A DNA stretch of 64,000 bases from Deltaproteobacteria bacterium (GTDB lineage Bacteria > Desulfobacterota > Desulfarculia > Desulfarculales > Desulfarculaceae). The notes beneath the pieces were generated by a model. It saw only the letters and a program-made list of their open reading frames with translations, did not search any database and was not told the origin of the DNA. This document shows, piece after piece, positions 1 through 7,621 of the stretch (positions are counted from its first letter, which is position 1; the number at the start of each line of letters is the position of its first letter). Location of the stretch: NCBI GenBank assembly GCA_020444165.1, contig JAHLLK010000004.1, positions 62,001 to 126,000 on the forward strand. The letters run 5' to 3'. A program made the position numbers and the translations under genes.

Positions 1-371
1 CGCACCCGGGTGGCGGTCTGGGTGGCCAGCTCCCGGAGCAGGTTCAAGGACGGAAAATGGTGGACGCTGAAGTCATGAGCCTTGGCCGGGTCCACTTGGG
101 ACACGGTCAACTCGGCCAACTCGCCGGGCGCCAGATCCGGAGGGTCGGCGGCGTCCACCAGGATCAATAGCCGGGGCCGGGTGGGGGAGAGCAGGAGGTC
201 GAACAGGAGATCGCGGATGCCGGTGCCCACGTCGGCGGCATGGACCTCGTCCGGGAGCTGGTGGTGCGTGAGTAGGTGCTCAATTACGGCCGGACCGAAG
301 CCGTCGTCGCCCAAGAGGGTGTTGCCACAGCCCAGGATCTGGATCGGCTTGGAAGTGAGTTGCTGGTACAT
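1..371 (-). CDS. Hydrogenase maturation protease, HycI/HyaD type (3' end beyond the window)
   Basis: This gene enters from the left edge; the visible 123 codons are the N-terminal part. Reading the minus strand from the ATG at 371 gives a protein starting MYQQLTSKPIQILGCGNTLL and continuing with GDDGFGPAVIEHL, the glycine-rich start and first metal-binding acidic residue of the hydrogenase maturation endopeptidases. A second family block, LILVDAADPP, and a conserved histidine region near FSVHHF follow. These enzymes clip the C-terminus of the large subunit of [NiFe] hydrogenases after nickel insertion, in the cytoplasm. No Shine-Dalgarno sequence is clear in front of 371; a promoter-like sequence lies about 75-105 bases upstream. 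The hydrogenase subunits would be expected beyond the left edge. Family assignment is solid; the partner hydrogenase cannot be told. Confidence 0.85.
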   Translation of the reverse strand, partial: MYQQLTSKPIQILGCGNTLLGDDGFGPAVIEHLLTHHQLPDEVHAADVGTGIRDLLFDLLLSPTRPRLLILVDAADPPDLAPGELAELTVSQVDPAKAHDFSVHHFPSLNLLRELATQTATRV

Positions 372-437
372 GAGAGCCCGTCGCGGCCCTGGGCCGAACT
401 GAGGTTGTGCTCTTTGTGCTGTCTGTGCCCCCTTCCG

Positions 438-474
438 ATCAAATATTGATAGTACAAGTGAATTTGTTTGTCAA
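438..474 (-). promoter_or_regulatory. Promoter of the hydrogenase maturation protease gene with an overlapping palindrome
   Basis: On the minus strand TTGACA (474-469) is followed after exactly 17 bases by TATCAA (451-446), a good sigma-70 pair in an AT-rich stretch between lipA and the protease gene. A perfect 13-base palindrome, ATCAAATATTGAT (438-450), overlaps the -10 element and could be a repressor site. Its half-sites are those of FNR/CRP sites but in the opposite order, so I do not assign a regulator. Confidence 0.45.
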
Positions 475-592
475 CCCTTCGCCGACCTCCCGATACAAAG
501 AATTGGCGGTGAATTAAGGTATTAAGTTACTATTATTTCTGAAGGTTATAGGAACCGGCTCCCCGCGGGCCGTCCTTGGCGGGAACCCGTGG

Positions 593-1474
593 TCAGACCA
601 ATTTTTTCCCGGCCGTAGCCGCGGCCTGCCACAGTGCATGGGCTTGGTAGGAACTTCGCACAAGTGGCCCGCTGGCCACGGCCCGGAAACCCAGGGCCAG
701 GGCCTCCTCCCGCCAGGCCGCGAACTCGGCCGGGGGGAGGTGCCGGGCCACGGGCAAATGCTCCGGGGAGGGGGCCAGGTATTGGCCCAGGGTGAGGAGT
801 CCGCAGCCCGCGGCCAGGAGGTCGCCCAGCACCTGACGCACCTCGTCCGGACGCTCGCCCAGGCCCAGCATGAGCCCGGACTTGATCCCTCCGCCCGGGG
901 CCTGGGCCGCCCGGGCCAACAGCTCCAGGGAGCGGCCGTAGTCGGCCCCGGGCCGGGCCCGGGCATAGAGCCGGGGCACGGTCTCCAGGTTGTGGTTCAA
1001 CACCGCGGGCCGGGCGGCCAGCACGGTGGCCAGGCAATCGGCCCGGCCGCCCAAGTCGGAGATCAGGACCTCCAGGCCGGTGGCGGGACAGGCTTCCCGC
1101 ACCGCGGCCAGGGTGCGGGCCACCTGCCCGGCCCCGTGGTCGGGCAAATCGTCCCGGGTCACCATGGTGAGTACGCAATAGGTCAGGCCCATGGCCGCCA
1201 CCGCCCGGGCCACCCGGGCCGGCTCGGCCGGGTCGGGCGGGGACGGTGCGCCCTGGCGCACCGCGCAGAAGCGGCAGGCCCGGGTGCAGGTGGGGCCCAG
1301 GAGCAGGAAGGTGGAGGTGCCGGCGGCGAAACACTCGCCCCGGTTGGGGCAATGGGCCTCGCGGCACACGGTGTGGAGCCCCAGGCCGCGGTGCAGCTCC
1401 TCCAGGCCGCGCACCCGCCCGGCCGGCGGCAGGCGGTGTTTGAGCCAGGGCGGTTTGGGCTGACGGGGGGGCAT
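593..1474 (-). CDS. lipA: Lipoyl synthase
   Basis: LipA inserts two sulfurs into protein-bound octanoyl groups to make the lipoyl cofactor of 2-oxoacid dehydrogenases and the glycine cleavage system. The 293-residue protein shows both iron-sulfur sites. The LipA-specific auxiliary cluster ligands are C37, C42 and C48 (CREAHCPNRGEC). The radical SAM cluster is C63-x3-C67-x2-C70 (CTRACRFC). VLTMVTRDDLPDHGA is the family's conserved RDDLPDGGA block with a small change, and RSSYQA near the C-terminus carries the arginine-serine motif that binds the auxiliary cluster. The ATG at 1474 follows GGGAGA at a suitable distance. No lipB or lplA is next to it. Length and motifs fit the family; the assignment is firm. 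Confidence 0.95.
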   Translation of the reverse strand: MPPRQPKPPWLKHRLPPAGRVRGLEELHRGLGLHTVCREAHCPNRGECFAAGTSTFLLLGPTCTRACRFCAVRQGAPSPPDPAEPARVARAVAAMGLTYCVLTMVTRDDLPDHGAGQVARTLAAVREACPATGLEVLISDLGGRADCLATVLAARPAVLNHNLETVPRLYARARPGADYGRSLELLARAAQAPGGGIKSGLMLGLGERPDEVRQVLGDLLAAGCGLLTLGQYLAPSPEHLPVARHLPPAEFAAWREEALALGFRAVASGPLVRSSYQAHALWQAAATAGKKLV

Positions 1475-1582
1475 GGTCTCTCCCGGTTTCGGGCCGACCG
1501 GGGCTATCTCCCCGGCCGCGGGCTGGGATCATGTTAGCACTTCCCACCCTCCCCCGCCGGGGCAAAGCCCGGGCCCCAGCCC

Positions 1583-1687
1583 TTGACAAACCGGTTAACT
1601 TCCGGCGACGTCTTGGCGACCCTATTGATTTTTCTAGCTAAGTCGCGGAATATGCCCACAAGGCACCGGCCACGGGCCGGCCTTGTG
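1583..1687 (+). promoter_or_regulatory. Leader with -35-like boxes and an inverted repeat before the acyltransferase gene
   Basis: TTGACA occurs at 1583-1588 but has no good -10 element 17 bases on. A weaker pair, TTGGCG (1613-1618) and TAGCTA (1635-1640) with 16 bases between, is an alternative. At 1657-1687 there is a 31-base inverted repeat with outer arms CACAAGG/CCTTGTG and inner arms CCGGCC/GGCCGG around a 3-base loop, with a 2-base bulge. It would fold in the 5' untranslated region. It has no T-tract, so it is not an obvious terminator. Confidence 0.35.
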
Positions 1688-1734
1688 TTGGGCGGCGGAT
1701 GGCGGGTAGAATTGAACTATCAGAGGGGTCGCTT

Positions 1735-3573
1735 ATGGTCATGGAATCCGATCCGCGCGTGTTCAAGATCGAGTTCACACCCCCGTCACCAATTTTCCGG
1801 GGCGCTTACCGTCTGGCGGCCGGCGCCCTGGAGCGCGCCTTTCTGTTGCGGCGCCTGGACCAGGTGCACGCGGCCGCCCGCAGCGCGGCGAGCCTCTCCG
1901 AGTTCCTGGCCAAGAGCCTGGCGCTGTTGGGCGTGGAGGTGGAGGCGTCTCCCGCCACCCTGAGCCGCATCCCCGCCAAGGGCCCGGTGGTGGTGGTGGC
2001 CAACCACCCCTTCGGCGCCCTGGAGGGCGTCATCCTGGCCCGCCTCCTCTTGCAGGTGCGCCCCGACGTGAAGGTCATGGCCAACTACCTGTTGGGCCGC
2101 ATCCCCGAACTCCGGGACCTCTTTGTTTTCGTGGACCCCTTTGACTCCAGCCGCTCGGTGGAGCACAACCTCCGGCCCCTGCGGGAATCCATCCGCTGGG
2201 TCAAGGAAGGCGGGCTGTTGGCCGTGTTCCCGGCCGGCGAGGTGGCCCACCTGAACCACCGCAACGGCATCATCAGCGATCCGCCGTGGAACCCGGTGGT
2301 GGCCCGCATCGCCCTCAAGGGCGGGGCCAGCGTGGTGCCGGTGTACTTCCCCGGGCAAAACAGCCACCTGTTCCACACCATGGGGCTCTTGCACCCCCGG
2401 CTGCGCACCGCGCTCCTGCCGCGGGAGCTGTTTAACAAGCGGGGCCGCATCGTCACCCCCCAGGTGGGCGGCCCCATCCCCCCGGCCCGCCTGGAGCGCT
2501 TTGCCAACCACCAGGACCTGACCTCCTACCTGCGCTGGCGGACCTATCTGCTAAAAGAGACCTCGCCCCGGTCCGGCCTCTTCCGGAGCCGCCGCCACCG
2601 GAGCCAGGCCCCGCACAGCGGGCCCGAACCCCTGGCCCCGCCCGAGAGCCCCACCCGCCTGGCCCAGGAGATCGCGGCCCTGCCGCCCCGGCAAATCCTC
2701 ACCCGGCACGGCGAGTTCCTGGTGTTCTACGCCCACGCTCCCCAGATTCCCTTCCTGTTGCCGGAAATCGGCCGCCTCCGGGAGTTCACCTTCCGCCAGG
2801 TGGGCGAGGGCACCGGCCGGGCCCGGGATTTGGACCATTTTGACGACTATTACGTGCACCTGTGCCTGTGGGATCAACAAGCCCAGCGCCTGGTGGGCTC
2901 CTACCGTCTGGGCCTGGCCGACCGCATCATCGCGGAGCACGGGGTGGAAGGGCTCTACACCGCCACCCTGTTCCGCTTTCACAAGGATTTCTTCCGCCAC
3001 ATCTCCCCGGCCCTGGAGTTGGGGCGCTCCTTTGTGCAGCCCGACTACCAGCGCTCCTACGCGGGGCTCATGCTCCTGTGGAAGGGCATCGGCCAGTTCA
3101 TCCTGCAGGAGCCCCGCTACCGCTTCATCTTCGGGCCGGTGAGCATCAGCAACGACTATCACCGGGTTTCGCGGCAACTGGTGGTCGAGTTCCTGCAAAA
3201 CCAGGCTCCCTCTCCCCTGGCCAAGCTGGTCACCCCCCGGAACCCGGTGCGCTTCGGGCCTTCCAAGGGCCTGGGCTACCGGCGCTTCCTGGCCAACCTC
3301 AGCAGCATCGACGAGGTGTCGGAGATCATCGCCGACCTGGAGGGGCCGGGGCGGGGCGCGCCGATCCTGGTCAAGCAGTACCTCAAGCTGGCCGCCCGCT
3401 GCCTGACCCAGAACCTCGACCCGGACTTCGGCGACGTGTTGGACTGCCTGTTGGTCTCGGACCTCCTGGAAGTGGACGCCCGGACCATGACCCGCTACCT
3501 GGGCCCCGCGGGCAAGGAGGCCTTCCTGGCCCACCACCAGGGCCGGGGCCACCGGGTTTCCCGCTCCGGCTGA
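1735..3573 (+). CDS. OlsF-like bifunctional acyltransferase (PlsC-type domain plus GNAT N-acyltransferase domain)
   Basis: The 612-residue protein has two acyltransferase domains. Residues about 20-280 form a PlsC-type lysophospholipid/lyso-lipid O-acyltransferase with NHPFGALEG (catalytic H91, with E97 where many members have D) and FPAGEVAHL. Residues about 310-600 form an OlsB/hemolysin-like GNAT N-acyltransferase with HGEFLVFYAHAP, DYYVHLCLWD and LELGRSFVQPDYQ. This O- then N-acyltransferase order is that of OlsF, which makes ornithine lipids. The role here is inferred from that architecture; other N-acyl amino-acid lipids are possible. I chose the ATG at 1735 because AGAGGGG (1723-1728) sits 6-7 bases before it; an in-frame ATG at 1699 lacks such a site. 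The protein is cytoplasmic or peripheral to the membrane. The next two genes also concern the envelope. Confidence 0.7.
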   Translation: MVMESDPRVFKIEFTPPSPIFRGAYRLAAGALERAFLLRRLDQVHAAARSAASLSEFLAKSLALLGVEVEASPATLSRIPAKGPVVVVANHPFGALEGVILARLLLQVRPDVKVMANYLLGRIPELRDLFVFVDPFDSSRSVEHNLRPLRESIRWVKEGGLLAVFPAGEVAHLNHRNGIISDPPWNPVVARIALKGGASVVPVYFPGQNSHLFHTMGLLHPRLRTALLPRELFNKRGRIVTPQVGGPIPPARLERFANHQDLTSYLRWRTYLLKETSPRSGLFRSRRHRSQAPHSGPEPLAPPESPTRLAQEIAALPPRQILTRHGEFLVFYAHAPQIPFLLPEIGRLREFTFRQVGEGTGRARDLDHFDDYYVHLCLWDQQAQRLVGSYRLGLADRIIAEHGVEGLYTATLFRFHKDFFRHISPALELGRSFVQPDYQRSYAGLMLLWKGIGQFILQEPRYRFIFGPVSISNDYHRVSRQLVVEFLQNQAPSPLAKLVTPRNPVRFGPSKGLGYRRFLANLSSIDEVSEIIADLEGPGRGAPILVKQYLKLAARCLTQNLDPDFGDVLDCLLVSDLLEVDARTMTRYLGPAGKEAFLAHHQGRGHRVSRSG

Positions 3574-3584
3574 GCCTCCCGCCG

Positions 3585-3609
3585 GCCGCCCCGGGCCTCA
3601 CGGGGCGGC
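3585..3609 (+). terminator. GC-rich hairpin after the acyltransferase gene
   Basis: GCCGCCCCG and CGGGGCGGC form a perfect 9-bp stem around a 7-base loop, 12 bases after the stop codon. No T-tract follows, so termination would not be classically intrinsic; it may instead protect the transcript end. Confidence 0.35.
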
Positions 3610-3722
3610 GCTGGCTTGCTCCTCGCCAAAGAGTTATAATATCCAAGCAGTAAGCTGTGACCCAGGGCGCGGCGCCGGCCCGGCCGCGCCTATTCCCGCG
3701 CTTGCTCCCCCCCTTGAGGGTT

Positions 3723-5372
3723 ATGAACGAATTCTTCATGCAGCTCTTCCGGGATTTCTCGGCCGACCCCCTCTTGCAGGGGATCGTGGCGGCTTTGGCC
3801 ACCTTCATTCTGGAAGACCCCACCACCGTGGGCTGCGGCCTTTTGGTGGCCCAGGGGGTCATGAGCTTCCAGGCCGCCTTCCTGGGCCTTTCCCTGGGCA
3901 TCGCCGGCGGCGATTTCGGGCTCTATCTCCTGGGCCGTCTGGCCCAGCCCCTGGCCGTATCCCTGGGTCTGGTGGACCTGGAGCGCCTGGAGAACGCCGG
4001 GTCCTGGCTGAATCGCAACCTGGTGTGGGCCGTGGTGGTCACCCGCTTCGTGCCGGGCATGCGCCTGCCCACCTACACCACGGCCGGGGTCCTGAAGGTG
4101 AACCCCTGGAAGTTCCTGGCCACCGCGGTGGCCGCCTCCCTGGTGTGGACTTTCCTCCTCCTGCACCTGACCATGCAGCTCCAGGAAAAGGTGCTGGAGC
4201 ACCTGGGCGCGTGGCAATGGCCCCTGGGCCTGGGGCTCATCGGGGCCCTGGCCGGAGGGCAATGGCTGCTGGCCCGCCGCCGCCGGGCGGCCTCCGGCGC
4301 CGCGCCCCGGCCGCCGGCCGTGTCGGCTTTCGAACTGTGGCCGCCCTGGCTCTTTTACCTGCCGGTGGGGGGGTACTACCTCTGGCTGGCCCTGCGCTTC
4401 CGGGGACTGCTCTTGCCCACCGCGGCCAATCCCGCCATCTACGCCGGCGGTTGGATCCTGGAGTCCAAGTCCCAGATCCTCTCCCTGGTGCCCCCGGCCC
4501 AGGCCGCCTGGGTGGCGCCCCACGTGGTGTACCAGGTGCCGGACCCGCCGCCGCCGCCCGCGGACCTGGCCGAAGCGGCTTGGGCCGCGGCGCGGGGCGC
4601 CGGGCTGGACCTGCCCCTGGTGGCCAAGCCGGACATCGGCCAGCGGGGAGCCGGGGTGCGCCGCCTGTGGAGCCGGGGCGACTTGGCGGCCTATTTGGCC
4701 GCCTTCCCTCCCGGCGAGGGGGTGATCCTACAGAAGCTGGTGGAAATGCCCCAGGAGGCCGGGATTCTCTACTTCCGCCGCCCGGGCCAAGCCGCCGGCG
4801 AGATATTCTCCCTGACCCTGAAGCATTTCCCCACGGTCACGGGCGACGGGGTCCACTCCCTGCGGGAGCTGATCGAGGCTGACCGCCGGGCCCGCCTCCT
4901 GACCAAGGTCTACTTTGCCCGCCACCGGGCCCGGCTGGACGAGGTGGTGCCCGCGGGAGAGGAGTTCCCCCTGGTGTTCGCGGGCAACCACTGCCAGGGC
5001 GCGGTGTTCGAGGACGGCCGCCGGCTCATCACCCCGGCCCTGACCGCCCGGGTGGACGCCCTGGCCCGCGCCCTGCCCGGGTTCTCTTTCGGCCGCTTCG
5101 ATGTGCGCTTCGCGGACCAGGAGGAGTTGCAGCGGGGAAGGGGTTTCGTGATCGTGGAGATCAACGGGGCCAGCGCCGAGGCCACCCACATCTGGGACGC
5201 CCGGACCCGGCTGGCCCAGGCCTATGGCACTCTGTTCCGCCAGTTCCGCGTCTTGTTCGAGATCGGCGCGGCCAACCGCCGGGCGGGCCACCGCCCCCTG
5301 GGCCTCGCCCAGGCCTGGCGGGACCTCTGGGCCTACCGGCGGAAGGCCAAGGCCTATCCCCCCACCGAGTGA
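3723..5372 (+). CDS. DedA/VTT membrane protein fused to an ATP-grasp domain
   Basis: The N-terminal half (about residues 10-190) is a DedA/VTT-family membrane domain with its acidic and arginine motifs: ILEDPTT, GGDFGLYLLGR and TRFVPGMRLPTYTTAG. DedA proteins act in lipid flipping and membrane homeostasis. A further hydrophobic segment near FYLPVGGYYLWLAL leads into the C-terminal half (about 275-540), which has ATP-grasp features: VAKPDIGQRGAGV (about 299), FGRFDVRF (about 456) and VEINGAS (about 478), resembling D-Ala-D-Ala-ligase-like carboxylate-amine ligases. The cytoplasmic ligase would thus be tied to the membrane; substrate unknown. The ATG at 3723 precedes the DedA homology directly; a GTG at 3657 in the same frame would add 22 residues unlike the family and lacks a clear ribosome site. 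A perfect TATAAT lies at 3635-3640. Confidence 0.7.
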   Translation: MNEFFMQLFRDFSADPLLQGIVAALATFILEDPTTVGCGLLVAQGVMSFQAAFLGLSLGIAGGDFGLYLLGRLAQPLAVSLGLVDLERLENAGSWLNRNLVWAVVVTRFVPGMRLPTYTTAGVLKVNPWKFLATAVAASLVWTFLLLHLTMQLQEKVLEHLGAWQWPLGLGLIGALAGGQWLLARRRRAASGAAPRPPAVSAFELWPPWLFYLPVGGYYLWLALRFRGLLLPTAANPAIYAGGWILESKSQILSLVPPAQAAWVAPHVVYQVPDPPPPPADLAEAAWAAARGAGLDLPLVAKPDIGQRGAGVRRLWSRGDLAAYLAAFPPGEGVILQKLVEMPQEAGILYFRRPGQAAGEIFSLTLKHFPTVTGDGVHSLRELIEADRRARLLTKVYFARHRARLDEVVPAGEEFPLVFAGNHCQGAVFEDGRRLITPALTARVDALARALPGFSFGRFDVRFADQEELQRGRGFVIVEINGASAEATHIWDARTRLAQAYGTLFRQFRVLFEIGAANRRAGHRPLGLAQAWRDLWAYRRKAKAYPPTE

Positions 5373-5441
5373 GGCGCTCCGCCGCGGCCTTTTTCGTATA
5401 ATATAAGTTATCCCTGGACCTGCCCGCGCGAAGGAGGAAGC

Positions 5442-6965
5442 GTGAGAGACGAGCCGGTTCTGGTCACCGGCGCCACGGGCTACGTGGGCGGCCGGTTGGT
5501 TCCCCGTCTGCTGGCGGCCGGGCACCGGGTGCGGGCCCTGGCCCGCTCCCTGGACAAGCTGGCCTGCCGGCCCTGGGCCCGCCACCCCCGGGTGGAGTTG
5601 GTCAAGGCCGACGTGTTGGATCTCGCCTCCCTGCACCGGGCCTGCCAGGGCTGCCGGGCGGCCTACTACCTGGTGCATTCCATGAACCCGGGGAACCGGG
5701 ACTTCGTCCGCACCGACCAGGCGGCCGCCCTGCACATGGCGGCCGCGGCCGAGATGTCCTCCCTGGAGCGCATCATCTACCTGGGAGGGCTGGCCCCGCA
5801 CGGGGCGGGGCTAAGCAAGCACCTGGCCTCCCGGGCCGAGGTGGGCCGCATCCTGGGGGCCGGGCGGGTGCCGGTCACCTGGCTGCGGGCGGCCATGCTT
5901 CTGGGCGCGGGCAGCGCCTCCTTTGAGCTGATGCGCTATTTGGTGGACCGCCTGCCCGTGCTCCTCACCCCCCGCTGGGTGCGCACCCGTTGCCAGCCCA
6001 TCGCCATCGAGAACGCCCTGGGCTACCTGGAAGGCTGTTTGGAGGACCCGCGCGTCCTGGGGCAGACCTTTGACATCGGCGGCCCCCAAATCATGACCTA
6101 CGCCCAAATGTTCCAGGTCTACGCCCGCTTGGCCGGGCTTCGGCCCCGGCTCATCGTGCCGGTGCCCCTGTTGAGCATCCGGCTCTCCGCCTTCTGGATC
6201 AGCCTCATCACCCCGGTGCCGGCCGCCCTGGCCCAGCCCCTGGCCGCCGGCCTCAAGAACGAGGTGATCGTCCAGAACCATCGCTTGGAGGAGATCGTCC
6301 CGCAGCGGTTGTTGCCGGTGGAGGAGGCCATCGCCCGGGCCCTGGACCGCATCGCCCAGGAAAAGGTGGAGACCTGCTGGCACGACGCCGGCGAGGTGAC
6401 GCCCCCGGAGTGGGTCTATTGCCAGGACGCCGCCTGGGCCGGCGGCACCATCCTGCAATCGGGCCACCGGGCCCGGGTCGCCGCCCGCCCCGCGGACCTC
6501 TGGCCCCTGGTGGCCCGGGTGGGGGGCGGCACGGGCTACTATTGGGGGGATTACCTCTGGCGGCTCAGGGGCGTGCTGGACAACCTGGCCGGCGGCGCGG
6601 GCCTCCGCCGGGGCCGACGCAACCCCCGGGAGTTGGGGCCGGGCGACGCCCTGGACTTCTGGCGGGTGCTGGAGGCCGATCCGCCCCGCCGCCTCGTGCT
6701 CCTGGCCGAAATGAAAATGCCCGGCCAGGCGGTGTTGGAGTTCCGCCTGGCGCCGGCCGGCGAGCGGGAGACCGAGGTCAGCCTCATCGCCCGCTTCCTG
6801 CCCCGGGGCCTGGCCGGAATCCCCTATTGGTACGCGCACCTGCCCGTGCACGCCGTGTTGTACAGGGGCATGCTGCGGGGCCTGGCCCAGGCCGCGGGCC
6901 GCCCCCTGACCGCCCCTCCCCGCTCCTTCGCGCCCACCGAGGGCGCAGCCTGCCGCTTCCAATAA
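5442..6965 (+). CDS. SDR-family NAD(P)-binding protein with C-terminal DUF2867 domain
   Basis: This 507-residue protein begins with a Rossmann fold of the atypical (extended) SDR type: VLVTGATGYVGGRLVPRLL holds the TGxxGxxG nucleotide motif, and YYLVHSM and YLGGLAPHG follow. From about residue 340 the sequence matches DUF2867, an SRPBCC-like lipid-binding fold (YYWGDYLWRLRGVLDNLAGG, GDALDFWRV, MPGQAVLEF, PYWYAHLPVHAVLYRGM). The pairing is common in bacteria but its substrate is not established; a role in lipid or quinone chemistry is plausible given the upstream acyltransferase and DedA genes. The start is a GTG at 5442 with a strong AAGGAGGA seven bases before it. A TATAAT-like sequence lies about 50 bases upstream. 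Confidence 0.8.
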   Translation: MRDEPVLVTGATGYVGGRLVPRLLAAGHRVRALARSLDKLACRPWARHPRVELVKADVLDLASLHRACQGCRAAYYLVHSMNPGNRDFVRTDQAAALHMAAAAEMSSLERIIYLGGLAPHGAGLSKHLASRAEVGRILGAGRVPVTWLRAAMLLGAGSASFELMRYLVDRLPVLLTPRWVRTRCQPIAIENALGYLEGCLEDPRVLGQTFDIGGPQIMTYAQMFQVYARLAGLRPRLIVPVPLLSIRLSAFWISLITPVPAALAQPLAAGLKNEVIVQNHRLEEIVPQRLLPVEEAIARALDRIAQEKVETCWHDAGEVTPPEWVYCQDAAWAGGTILQSGHRARVAARPADLWPLVARVGGGTGYYWGDYLWRLRGVLDNLAGGAGLRRGRRNPRELGPGDALDFWRVLEADPPRRLVLLAEMKMPGQAVLEFRLAPAGERETEVSLIARFLPRGLAGIPYWYAHLPVHAVLYRGMLRGLAQAAGRPLTAPPRSFAPTEGAACRFQ

Positions 6966-7290
6966 ACCGCTCTCCCCTCCGGCATCGCTGAGCAACGCCA
7001 CCGCTTCCTGGCCCTCCTTTTCCCGGCTTGGGGGTTTTTCCTCCTCCCCCAGGCAAATTGGGGCCAAACCCACCCCTGATAGGGGGAGGGCCTTCATTGT
7101 GGCAACCATCCCTTTTTACATATGCTTTGGCCAGGTTCGGAGTTTCAGGTCCGGATAACGCCGCGGGACGGCGGACCGGCCCCAGAGGCAGCAGACGATC
7201 CGCCGGGTGAGCAAGAGAGCCCGGCCAGCGTAACCCACAAAAGGGCGACTGGAGACCAGGCTCCCCCCGGAGCCGCCAAAGGAGGAAGAA
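6966..7290 (+). other. 325-base intergenic region with a promoter-like pair and a structured leader
   Basis: No gene is seen here. TTGTGG (near 7097) and TATGCT (near 7121) are separated by about 18 bases and could be a promoter for the TauE cluster. The following 170 bases can fold into two hairpins: GGTC/GACC with inner CGCCG/CGGCG (about 7151-7180), and GCCGGG/CCCGGC (about 7199-7222). I could not match the leader to a riboswitch class I know. The region ends in AAAGGAGG, the ribosome site of the next gene. Confidence 0.35.
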
Positions 7291-7584
7291 ATGCCCAAGC
7301 ATTGGAAGATTACCAGCGGCATCACCGCGGCGCTGTCCCTCATCCCCACCTGGGTGCTGGCAGCGGGCGACAAGGCCACCGAGATCATCGTGGTGGCCGA
7401 CACCCGCAAGCTGACCGGCATCATGGAATACATCGCCAATCTCTACAACGAAAACATGTGGCTCTTCGCCACCTGGGCCGTGGTCCTCACCACCCTGTTG
7501 GGCGTGGGGCTCGGCATCATCATGGACTTTTTCATGAAGCGCACCGGCATCGACCTCTCCAGCCGCGAGATCGTCGAGCATTAG
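7291..7584 (+). CDS. Small membrane protein, first gene of the TauE cluster
   Basis: This 97-residue protein of unknown function has a hydrophobic segment at residues about 8-25, which may be an N-terminal anchor or a signal peptide ending at WVLAAG. A clear transmembrane helix follows at about 55-80 (LFATWAVVLTTLLGVGLGII). The short polar C-terminus ends in SSREIVEH. AAAGGAGGAAGAA before the ATG is a strong ribosome site. It lies 37 bases before the TauE/SafE permease gene, so a partner or accessory role for that permease is likely but not shown. I recognise no named family. Confidence 0.7.
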   Translation: MPKHWKITSGITAALSLIPTWVLAAGDKATEIIVVADTRKLTGIMEYIANLYNENMWLFATWAVVLTTLLGVGLGIIMDFFMKRTGIDLSSREIVEH

Positions 7585-7621
7585 GCTGCAACCTTTCCAA
7601 TATCTATAGGGAGTTGGATCC

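Noticed and set aside
7100..7290. Cobalamin, c-di-GMP or SAM-type riboswitch before the TauE cluster
   Set aside because: None of the conserved cores of these aptamers is found; only unassigned hairpins are visible.
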